DNA from: JACPIL01 sp964362365
GTDB lineage: Archaea; Nanobdellota; Nanobdellia; Woesearchaeales; GW2011-AR9
Direction of reading: 5' to 3'
DNA: 6,077 nt
Assembly (NCBI GenBank): GCA_964362365.1
Contig: CAYIEF010000058.1
Coordinates: forward strand, 1 to 6,077
The translations under genes and the position numbers were made by a program. Shown here piece after piece: positions 1-4,714 of this stretch. Each line of letters begins with the position of its first letter. Positions within the stretch are counted from its first letter, which is position 1. The notes beneath the pieces were generated by a model. The model was not told the origin of the DNA. It saw nothing but the letters and a program-made list of their open reading frames with translations, and did not search any database.

Positions 1-187
1 TTGGATATTTGATCTGCAGGGCTAGCAAAGAAGCGCTGGACTGATCGCAATCTACGCATTCCTTTCCATAGAAATAATACAAGCAATCGGTTTGCAGTTC
101 ATTTTCTTCCAGAGCAAATGCCGCAGGAAAGAGCAGTAAAAGTATTACTAGAACCAGAAGTAATTTAGACCATTTTGCCAACATCAT
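1..187 (-). CDS. Secreted thioredoxin-fold-like protein with CxxC motif (C-terminal part outside window)
   Basis: Reading the minus strand from an ATG at 187 gives 62 residues and then the window ends, so only the N-terminus is seen. Residues 5-25 form a classical signal peptide or membrane anchor: a short K/W-containing start, a Leu/Val/Ile-rich core, and a PAAFA ending that fits signal peptidase after Ala25. The mature part continues with a Cys at 35, then YYFYGKECVDC (residues 37-47), in which a hydrophobic beta strand leads directly into a CxxC pair (Cys44, Cys47). This is the usual layout of extracytoplasmic thioredoxin/glutaredoxin-fold proteins, which act on disulfides outside the membrane. 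The TATA box at 214-222 would place the mRNA start near 190, so a GTG at 190 is an equally possible start. The fold is inferred from the strand-CxxC context only; the helix after it and the cis-proline lie outside the window. Confidence 0.72.
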   Translation of the reverse strand, partial: MMLAKWSKLLLVLVILLLLFPAAFALEENELQTDCLYYFYGKECVDCDQSSASLLALQIKYP

Positions 188-213
188 CACTCTCTTTTAA
201 TGATATTTATTGA

Positions 214-230
214 TTTTATAAAGGTTTCCG
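214..230 (-). promoter_or_regulatory. Archaeal BRE/TATA promoter of the divergent secreted protein gene
   Basis: On the minus strand, CGGAAACC (230-223, resembling a TFB recognition element) is followed directly by TTTATAAAA (222-214, TATA box). The box centre is about 28 bases before the GTG at 190 and 31 before the ATG at 187. The transcript should therefore be leaderless or have only a few untranslated bases. Confidence 0.6.
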
Positions 231-267
231 AAAATTAGCCCAATAGAAAAAGTCGCCTCCTGTTCAT

Positions 268-280
268 AAAATATATAAAG
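268..280 (+). promoter_or_regulatory. TATA box of the lipoprotein-thioredoxin operon (leaderless)
   Basis: AAAATATATAAAG is centred about 27 bases upstream of the ATG at 302. In archaea transcription starts roughly 25-28 bases after the TATA centre, so the first transcribed base should be at or next to the A of the start codon. No Shine-Dalgarno sequence precedes that ATG, which agrees with a leaderless message. The 114-base divergent spacer (188-301) holds this box and the opposing one, and I see no further gene in it. Confidence 0.65.
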
Positions 281-301
281 CGAGGCAGATACAGCGTAAT
301 T

Positions 302-808
302 ATGAAAAAAACAACCCCCGCCTTGCTCTGGGCTTTTCTGGCTGGATGTGGTACCGCGGCCCAAACAAATTCTCCAGTGGGAGGATTTCTTCGGCATGAA
401 CAGGCCGAAAGAATTGTAAAGCTAGTCCCTGAAGACAATCATTACCATTACTCTGGCTGGCCATACTGGGTTGTGGTCACGGCTGATAAAGATAAACAGA
501 AACTGCAGTTTGATCTGTTCAGCAAATATCTGCAGGACAGAAGCTTCCGGTTTCTTGACAGATATCCTCTCGGAAATGCTGATGAAGTGCTTTTTTGTGA
601 TAAAAAAGATGTGTGTGAAAGAATGAATTTGGAAAAAAGCTTAATTGATAATACCTATGCAACTCTATGCACGGTAACGGAGAACACTTTTGCCGGGACA
701 CGGAATGTGCCATTGGAAAATGAGCTGAAAGACAAATACAATACTCTGCGGGGGATGATGAGCTTATTTAAAGAATATAAAAAGCAGGTTTACCCAGGAA
801 CGAGATGA
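302..808 (+). CDS. Short lipoprotein of unknown function, paralogue 1, C-terminus probably frameshifted
   Basis: This 168-residue product begins with Lys-Lys, a short hydrophobic core and LAGC (residues 13-16), a lipobox with Cys16 as the expected lipid-modified first mature residue. It should therefore sit on the outer face of the membrane. I do not recognise a named family. It is clearly homologous to the product of 1157-1678: both have LQFDL (68-72 here), then RSxRFxD and PLGxxDEVLxCD (80-100 here), then a TY..L.T segment. Cys99 and Cys105 lie after the conserved block and may form a disulfide. The final residues (VYPGTR, 163-168) look unnatural: removing one C from the CCC at 793-795 would continue the helix in another frame to a stop at 873-875, giving about 190 residues. 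The gene is first in its operon and leaderless. That it is a real gene is well supported by the paralogue; its function is unknown. Confidence 0.82.
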   Translation: MKKTTPALLWAFLAGCGTAAQTNSPVGGFLRHEQAERIVKLVPEDNHYHYSGWPYWVVVTADKDKQKLQFDLFSKYLQDRSFRFLDRYPLGNADEVLFCDKKDVCERMNLEKSLIDNTYATLCTVTENTFAGTRNVPLENELKDKYNTLRGMMSLFKEYKKQVYPGTR

Positions 809-875
809 TCTGTACAAAATTGCAGTTGATATGTTTAAAGACGATTACCAAACCTACAAAGCAAACAAACTATAG
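795..875 (+). other. Out-of-frame continuation of the first lipoprotein (probable frameshift remnant)
   Basis: In the +1 frame relative to the lipoprotein gene, bases 795-872 encode QERDDLYKIAVD followed by MFKDDYQTYKANKL and a TAG at 873-875. The stretch is charged and amphipathic, like a natural C-terminal helix, and its stop falls 10 bases before the next start codon at 886, normal operon spacing here. The reading frame is closed upstream by a TGA at 759-761, so it is not an independent gene with a good start; the only ATG inside is at 831. Joining it to the lipoprotein requires dropping one base, most simply a C from the CCC at 793-795. It could be a mutation, a sequencing or assembly error, or a programmed shift; the sequence alone does not decide. 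Confidence 0.5.
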
Positions 876-880
876 AGGAT
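863..880 (+). repeat. Direct repeat copy 1 at a gene junction
   Basis: AAACAAACTATAGAGGAT matches the copy at 1133-1150 at 17 of 18 positions (G877 against A1147). It lies directly before the start codon at 886 and includes the likely ribosome binding site GAGGAT. Looser similarity (TACAAA blocks) extends some bases upstream, with a 4-base length difference. Confidence 0.7.
875..880 (+). promoter_or_regulatory. Ribosome binding site deciding the start at 886
   Basis: GAGGAT ends five bases before the ATG at 886 and pairs with the anti-Shine-Dalgarno end of archaeal 16S rRNA. It supports the ATG at 886 over the ATG at 805, which overlaps the previous stop codon in an ATGA arrangement but has no such site. 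Confidence 0.6.
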
Positions 881-885
881 TAAAA

Positions 886-1152
886 ATGGCAAAATGGAAT
901 CCAGATCACGTATTTCTCGATTTCCTCATTGAATTAGCTATAATGGATGGAGCGGATCCAGATGAACCCACATTTGATGAAGTACCGGACGGAAAAGAAT
1001 ATTCCTTACGGGAGGGCGTTGAGAAAATGCGTGCTGGTCGAGAAAAATATTGGAAGAAAACCTATACTAAAATGTATCAAGAAGTTGTAAATAACGAACA
1101 GTTTTATATGTTATTCGAATTTTACAAATACAAAACAAACTATAGAAGATAA
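886..1152 (+). CDS. Small charged cytoplasmic protein of unknown function
   Basis: The 88-residue product has no signal peptide or membrane segment, unlike the lipoproteins on either side. I do not recognise it. An N-terminal hydrophobic helix (about residues 8-19, VFLDFLIELAIM) is followed by an acidic stretch (DGADPDEPTFDEVPDG, 20-35) and then a long, Lys/Glu/Tyr-rich helical region (about 40-85) ending in a basic KYKTNYRR tail. An ATG at 805 is in the same frame and would add 27 residues (MICTKLQLICLK and on), but those residues look unlike a natural N-terminus, and a ribosome binding site sits before 886, so I use 886. The stop is four bases before the next gene, so it is co-translated with the second lipoprotein. 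Its last codons lie within the second copy of the junction repeat. It could be an accessory factor for the lipoproteins; that is only an inference from position. Confidence 0.68.
   Translation: MAKWNPDHVFLDFLIELAIMDGADPDEPTFDEVPDGKEYSLREGVEKMRAGREKYWKKTYTKMYQEVVNNEQFYMLFEFYKYKTNYRR
1133..1150 (+). repeat. Direct repeat copy 2 at a gene junction
   Basis: AAACAAACTATAGAAGAT matches 863-880 at 17 of 18 positions. This copy overlaps the last codons of the small protein gene (TNYRR) and precedes the ATG at 1157 by six bases. Both copies stand just upstream of a translation start, so they look like remnants of a duplicated gene junction. Confidence 0.7.
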
Positions 1153-1156
1153 GACG

Positions 1157-1678
1157 ATGAAATACACGACATTAACGTTACCTATCCTTCTTTTAGGATG
1201 TTCTGCATCGATGCCAGAAGAACCGGCATACCCTCCGCAGAGAACACTGCAGGATGAAGCTAATAGTGTTTATGTAAAAATTAGCGGGGAGAAAACCCGC
1301 AACCTCTTATCCTATGGTGACTTCTCCCACGGATTTTGGTATGACGTAGTAAATTCTTTTGGGACAGGATTACAGTTTGATTTGTTAAAAAGGGATGAGT
1401 TTGAAAGAGGGAATACCAGAAGTCTTCGATTTACAGATAAAGTGCCCCTGGGAACATTAGATGAGGTTCTGATTTGTGATGATATGTATGAAGATACACT
1501 CCTTACCAACAAGAAGCACTGTCATCCTCTTTTACATACAGAAGGAAATATCCTCGAAGAGACATACAAAGCTCTTATTACAATAACTTATCAGAGCGGC
1601 CAAAATAAAAGAGATCTTGCTCTCGGACTACAGCTGATGAACGCTTACGATACCATCATGCAAAACGAGGGATACTAG
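1157..1678 (+). CDS. Short lipoprotein of unknown function, paralogue 2
   Basis: The 173-residue product starts with a short Leu-rich core and LLGC (residues 12-15), a lipobox with Cys15 as the modified residue, then a Pro-rich spacer (about 20-28) typical of the flexible region behind a lipid anchor. It is a paralogue of the product of 302-808: LQFDL at 72-76, RSxRFxD at 88-94 and PLGxxDEVLxCD at 97-108, 14 of 21 residues identical over the block 88-108, followed by a shared TY..L.T helix near 136-142. Cys107 aligns with Cys99 of paralogue 1; a second cysteine (Cys122) follows in both proteins at a different spacing. The mature domain should lie outside the membrane. The stop overlaps the GTG start of the thioredoxin gene by one base, so the two are tightly coupled. 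The family is not one I can name; the function is unknown. Confidence 0.83.
   Translation: MKYTTLTLPILLLGCSASMPEEPAYPPQRTLQDEANSVYVKISGEKTRNLLSYGDFSHGFWYDVVNSFGTGLQFDLLKRDEFERGNTRSLRFTDKVPLGTLDEVLICDDMYEDTLLTNKKHCHPLLHTEGNILEETYKALITITYQSGQNKRDLALGLQLMNAYDTIMQNEGY
1667..1673 (+). promoter_or_regulatory. Ribosome binding site of the thioredoxin gene
   Basis: GAGGGAT lies inside the end of the second lipoprotein gene and ends four bases before the GTG at 1678. It supports this unusual start codon, which overlaps the TAG stop as TAGTG. Confidence 0.65.
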
Positions 1679-2004
1679 TGGTCCTCGAACTAACTGAAGA
1701 ATCTTTCAAAAAAGAAGCACTTGACTCCAAACTTCCCGTAATCGTTGATTTCTGGGCTTCCTGGTGCGGTCCCTGCCGGATGCTAGCTCCGGTTTTGGAA
1801 GAGACCAGTAAAGACTACGCTGGTAAGCTGAAATTTGCCAAGATCTCAACTGAAGATTATCCCGACATCGCCGGAAGCAATATGGTGGCCGGGATTCCTT
1901 GCCTCATTATTTTCCACAACGGCGAAGAAGCAGGCAGGATTGTCGGCTTTATGCCTAAGCCGATGTTAAAGCAGAAGATCGATGCTATCCTGCAGAAGTT
2001 ATAA
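1678..2004 (+). CDS. trxA: Thioredoxin
   Basis: A full-length 108-residue thioredoxin, which reduces protein disulfides in the cytoplasm using electrons from a thioredoxin reductase. Visible marks are the buried Asp24 before the active site, FWASWCGPC with redox cysteines 30 and 33, Pro38 in the following helix, the cis-proline loop GIP (72-74), and the glycine pair of the last strands (Gly82, Gly90). The length and all core positions fit the classical family. It has no signal peptide, so it is cytoplasmic and does not act directly on the secreted products of the same operon unless a membrane carrier exists. One oddity is Cys75 directly after the cis-proline, where thioredoxins normally have Thr (GIPT). 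It starts with GTG, overlaps the preceding lipoprotein stop by one base, and is the last gene of its operon. Confidence 0.95.
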   Translation: MVLELTEESFKKEALDSKLPVIVDFWASWCGPCRMLAPVLEETSKDYAGKLKFAKISTEDYPDIAGSNMVAGIPCLIIFHNGEEAGRIVGFMPKPMLKQKIDAILQKL

Positions 2005-2034
2005 AGAAAAGAGATAACATAGAGTATATCAGCT

Positions 2035-2047
2035 AAAAATATTTAAG
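2035..2047 (+). promoter_or_regulatory. TATA box of the HAD-bud32 operon (leaderless)
   Basis: AAAAATATTTAAG in the 65-base spacer has its core (2039-2046) centred about 27 bases before the ATG at 2070. No Shine-Dalgarno sequence lies between box and start (CCTAGCCTCAT precedes the ATG). This gives the operon its own leaderless promoter, separate from the thioredoxin operon. Confidence 0.6.
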
Positions 2048-2069
2048 CATTACTGTTTCCTAGCCTCAT

Positions 2070-2945
2070 ATGGGGGAAGGTCAACGTATTATTACCTGTT
2101 TCTATGATTGCGACCAGACATTGATACCTGAATTCATGCAGAATCCTCTGCTCCGTCATTTAGGAGTTGATCCAGCTGAATTCTGGGCAGACGATAAAAA
2201 ATTAATGAAGGAAGCCTCTGAAGTAGACGTTACCATTAATTCTGAAAATTCCTATATGATCAACTTAATTCTTCACATTAAAAAAGGAAAATTGCCGCAG
2301 TTATCTAACGCAGATCTGCAAAGATACGGAAAAGAACTTATTACTCCCTTTCCCGGTCTTCCTGAATTCTTTCTACGAACAAAAGAAGAAGTTAGAACAA
2401 GATATAGAGATCAAGGCATAACCCTAGAACATTACATCATCAGTACCGGACTGCGAAAAATGATCCAAGGAAGCTCATTGAACGCTCCTGGAGCGCTGGA
2501 TCAGATTTTTGCCTCAGAATTTGTAGAAGTAGATGGGGTTATTAGTCTCCCGGCCCGAAATGTTGGTTTTATAGAGAAGACCAGGTATATCTATGAAGTA
2601 AGCAAAGGAACCAATGTTGATCAGTCTATAGATGTTAACAAACGCATACCATATGGAAAAAGACGTGTTCCTTTCGAGAACATGATCTATGTCGGAGACG
2701 GTTTTACTGACGTGCCCTGCATGACTATGTTAACTAAATTAGGCGGACAGAGTATCGGCGTCTATGATCCAAACAACCCTAAAAGTCTAGAAGAAGCAAC
2801 GGAATTATTTCAGGACAGACGTGTTTACCGCATTGCCAAAGCAGACTATCACCAAGGCGGAGAAGCGTCAGAAGCTATTGAAGACTCTTTACACTGTGTT
2901 GCCGCTAGAATAATCAACAAAGACCATAAACCAAAGGGCCCATAG
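2070..2945 (+). CDS. HAD-superfamily phosphatase
   Basis: The 291-residue product carries all four HAD motifs. Motif I is FYDCDQTLIP (Asp13 nucleophile, Asp15 general acid/base), motif II is Ser/Thr in IISTG (Ser125, Thr126), motif III is Lys170 in FIEK, and motif IV is VGDGFTD (208-214) with Asp210 and Asp214 binding Mg2+. Such enzymes remove phosphate through an aspartyl-phosphate intermediate. The insert between motifs I and II (about residues 20-120) is a large helical C1 cap that would set the substrate. Similar proteins of about 290 residues with DCDxTLIPxFM occur in bacteria as 'haloacid dehalogenase-like hydrolase', but I know no proven substrate. No signal peptide, so cytoplasmic. 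The start follows a TATA box at leaderless distance, and the next gene begins one base after the stop. Confidence 0.9.
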   Translation: MGEGQRIITCFYDCDQTLIPEFMQNPLLRHLGVDPAEFWADDKKLMKEASEVDVTINSENSYMINLILHIKKGKLPQLSNADLQRYGKELITPFPGLPEFFLRTKEEVRTRYRDQGITLEHYIISTGLRKMIQGSSLNAPGALDQIFASEFVEVDGVISLPARNVGFIEKTRYIYEVSKGTNVDQSIDVNKRIPYGKRRVPFENMIYVGDGFTDVPCMTMLTKLGGQSIGVYDPNNPKSLEEATELFQDRRVYRIAKADYHQGGEASEAIEDSLHCVAARIINKDHKPKGP

Positions 2946-2946
2946 T

Positions 2947-3546
2947 ATGAAAAAAACGATACTTGCTGTCGGACTAACCAGTTTTCTTTCTTCCCTTCCT
3001 ACTTTCGGACAAGAACGGCCATCGCCTTATCCAGTTGCAGTATGCAGCGATTGGATGGGGATCAGCGATACTGGAGAAGAAGTAAAGAACTGCAATTATT
3101 ATAGAAACAATCAACTTCTGAAAGATGCCACCAAGTTTTATCGGAATAAGCTTTATCCAACAGAAATAACCAAGATTGAAAATTTGTGGAATGGAGAGGC
3201 CTATGACACTTTTATCTTCATCTACAATATTGATAATGAACCGGTAAGAATGAATCACTTTCATGGAGACGAATTGCATATGCGTTATGATTTTACCTGG
3301 AAAAACGGAAAGATAGTAGAAGATGAAGTTCACGATAACCGATGGAGATTGGTACGGCATTCCAGCGACATTGATGACGATGGAAAAATAGATCATATTA
3401 CCAGATACGATTATAACGCCGGAGGGGAATTTATCGAAAAAACAATAGATAAAGATGGAGACGGTGGAATTGATGCTCGCTGGGATTTCAAAAAACAAGA
3501 ATGGAAACCAGTAAAAGTTTATAAACCACAATATTATTTTTGGTGA
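2947..3546 (+). CDS. Secreted calcium-loop (EF-hand-like) protein of unknown function
   Basis: The 199-residue product starts with Lys-Lys, a hydrophobic core and a polar end (LPTFGQ, to about residue 22), a standard signal peptide. No lipobox Cys follows, so it is secreted or held by partners. Near the C-terminus are two perfect calcium-loop motifs DxDxDGxxD: DIDDDGKID (141-149) and DKDGDGGID (168-176), 27 residues apart. Each is followed by an aromatic strand (RYDY, RWDF). This spacing is the pattern of tandem DxDxDGxxD repeat proteins seen in bacterial secreted proteins, where each loop binds Ca2+ and links short beta strands. The middle (about 80-135) is rich in W, Y, F and H and may hold degenerate copies. 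Cys33 and Cys49 could form a disulfide. It starts one base after the phosphatase stop, with AAAGGG as a weak ribosome binding site. The long minus-strand reading frame over it is a shadow. Calcium binding is inferred from motif only. Confidence 0.85.
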   Translation: MKKTILAVGLTSFLSSLPTFGQERPSPYPVAVCSDWMGISDTGEEVKNCNYYRNNQLLKDATKFYRNKLYPTEITKIENLWNGEAYDTFIFIYNIDNEPVRMNHFHGDELHMRYDFTWKNGKIVEDEVHDNRWRLVRHSSDIDDDGKIDHITRYDYNAGGEFIEKTIDKDGDGGIDARWDFKKQEWKPVKVYKPQYYFW

Positions 3547-3547
3547 T
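3542..3547 (+). promoter_or_regulatory. Ribosome binding site of bud32
   Basis: GGTGAT, a perfect match to the anti-Shine-Dalgarno end, overlaps the TGA stop of the preceding gene (3544-3546) and ends one base before the ATG at 3549. The spacing is short, but it favours 3549 over the in-frame TTG at 3540 and GTG at 3543, which would add only three residues. Confidence 0.5.
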
Positions 3548-3548
3548 T

Positions 3549-4163
3549 ATGAAGCTGATAGCTCAAGGCGCGGAAGCAAAACTGTACCAGGATAATGCTG
3601 CTGTTATCAAGGAAAGGATTGCAAAAGCATATCGACATCCAGAGTTAGATGAATCCTTGCGCAAATTCAGAACCAGAAGAGAAGCAAAAGTCCTGCAGAA
3701 GCTGGAAGACTTGCAGTTCCCTGCACCTCATTTGAGAGAATTTTCCGATAAGAGAATGTCCATCGTGATAGATTTTGTTCCCGGAAATACCCTGAAGGAA
3801 GTCCTACAGCAGAACGCTGAACAGGCGGAACATTTAGCCAAAGAGATCGGACAGCGCATTGGACAACTGCATCAAGCAGATATTATTCATAGTGATTTGA
3901 CCACTTCCAACATGATCAAGCATCAGGAAAGCGGAGAAGTAAATTTCATCGATTTTGGATTATCTTTCTTCTCGGAAAAAGTAGAAGATAAAGCTGTAGA
4001 TTTATTTTTACTTGATCGCGCTTTGGAAACTACCCATGTTGATCTTTATCCGAAAATATTTGAACAGGTGTTAGAAGGGTATCAAGAAGAGTACGATTAT
4101 GCAGAAGATGTTCTTTCCCGACTTCAGTTAGTGGAGAAGCGAGGAAGGAATAAGAAGAAGTGA
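3549..4163 (+). CDS. bud32: Bud32, KEOPS complex kinase/ATPase (tRNA t6A37 synthesis)
   Basis: A 204-residue stand-alone Bud32, the small atypical kinase that works with Kae1, Cgi121 and Pcc1 in KEOPS to attach threonylcarbamoyl to A37 of ANN-decoding tRNAs. Family marks, in order: MKLIAQGAEAKLY (glycine-loop equivalent, 1-13), K21xR23xxK26xYRxPxLD34, RTRREA (41-46), HSDLTTSN (114-121, catalytic Asp116 and Asn121), FIDFGLSF (133-140, metal-binding Asp135), EDKAVDL (146-152), and a basic RGR tail. The usual sequence is HGDLTTSN; here Ser115 replaces Gly. In several archaea Bud32 is fused to Kae1; here it is separate, and Kae1 is not in the window. The start at 3549 matches the family N-terminus. 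It lies two bases after the calcium-loop protein gene, last in its operon, and its stop is one base from the stop of a convergent gene. Confidence 0.97.
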   Translation: MKLIAQGAEAKLYQDNAAVIKERIAKAYRHPELDESLRKFRTRREAKVLQKLEDLQFPAPHLREFSDKRMSIVIDFVPGNTLKEVLQQNAEQAEHLAKEIGQRIGQLHQADIIHSDLTTSNMIKHQESGEVNFIDFGLSFFSEKVEDKAVDLFLLDRALETTHVDLYPKIFEQVLEGYQEEYDYAEDVLSRLQLVEKRGRNKKK

Positions 4164-4164
4164 T

Positions 4165-4677
4165 TTACTCGGGCCTGTAAATCGCAGATATAAATGGAAA
4201 AGGACTTTCTATTCTACAATCAAAAAGTCCACGATTCTTGCGATGAACGCGAACTTTATAGCCAATGATAGAGTTTCCTTTCCTCGCAAAAGAAATGAGA
4301 GCCCGCTGTTGAGCGCCATAAGCATCCTGCTGATAGGACTGAAACTTCATTTCGAAATTATTAGTTTGCAGTTTATCATTATAGGCCAGCTGGGCAATGT
4401 TCGATGCGATCTCTGGAGAGATCCCTCTCTTAGGAATGTGGTACCAATGCTTTCCTCCACGAACATTGAGACGTAATGCAAGAGGATGCACACAAAATTT
4501 CTGAATCAAATCTTCATAACTTTTCGCTGCCACTGGATTGAATATCCGAGCATAGGTTTCATCTAAGAAAGGGATATTTGCGCAGTTGCCCCAGAACGGC
4601 TCAATAGTCCTGAATTCCTCTTTAGTAATTTCTTCTAATATTATGTTCCTTGTCCAAACTCTATTTTTATCAAGCAT
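4165..4677 (-). CDS. Unrecognised 170-residue soluble protein
   Basis: I do not recognise this product. It has no signal peptide and no membrane segment. The N-terminal third is helical with aromatic and acidic residues (EEFRTIEPFWGNCANIPF, 20-37), followed by YARIFNPVAAKSYEDLIQKF (42-61). The middle has basic, His/Trp-rich RLNVRGGKHWYHIPKRG (69-85) and a helix (ISPEIASNIAQLAY, 86-99). The C-terminal part looks like beta strands (RALISFARKGNSIIGYKVRV, 125-144) ending in a basic HRKNRG turn and an aromatic PFPFISAIYRPE tail. Cysteines are at 32, 62 and 153, not arranged as a metal site. The clustered Arg/Lys/His suggest nucleic acid or phosphate binding, an inference only. It lies downstream of the mnmC-like gene but has its own TATA-like box at leaderless distance, and it converges on bud32. 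The reading frame is intact with ordinary amino acid composition, so a real gene is likely. Confidence 0.78.
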   Translation of the reverse strand: MLDKNRVWTRNIILEEITKEEFRTIEPFWGNCANIPFLDETYARIFNPVAAKSYEDLIQKFCVHPLALRLNVRGGKHWYHIPKRGISPEIASNIAQLAYNDKLQTNNFEMKFQSYQQDAYGAQQRALISFARKGNSIIGYKVRVHRKNRGLFDCRIESPFPFISAIYRPE

Positions 4678-4694
4678 GCAGCATCAGAATGTAG

Positions 4695-4708
4695 TTATTT
4701 TAAAAATC
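4695..4708 (-). promoter_or_regulatory. TATA box of the unrecognised gene (leaderless)
   Basis: On the minus strand GATTTTTAAAATAA occupies 4708-4695. Its core TTTTTAAAA is centred near 4702, 25 bases before the ATG at 4677, and no ribosome binding site is seen in between. The T run just after the mnmC-like stop (4715) could also help end that transcript. Confidence 0.5.
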
Positions 4709-4714
4709 TTTAGT

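Noticed and set aside
197..438. Two minus-strand open frames over the divergent spacer and the start of the first lipoprotein
   Set aside because: They cross both TATA boxes and overlap the better-supported lipoprotein gene; no motif or ribosome binding site.
805..885. Upstream start (ATGA overlap at 805) for the small protein gene
   Set aside because: The added 27 residues are unlike a natural N-terminus, another frame of this stretch looks coding (tail to 875), and a ribosome binding site precedes the ATG at 886.
2974..3531. Long (185-codon) open frame on the minus strand over the calcium-loop protein
   Set aside because: It is fully antisense to a gene with a signal peptide, two DxDxDGxxD loops and tight operon spacing. 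Its translation is an Ile/Phe-rich string without recognisable motifs.
3540..3548. TTG or GTG start for Bud32
   Set aside because: The family N-terminus begins at MKLIAQGAEA (ATG at 3549), and GGTGAT lies just before it.
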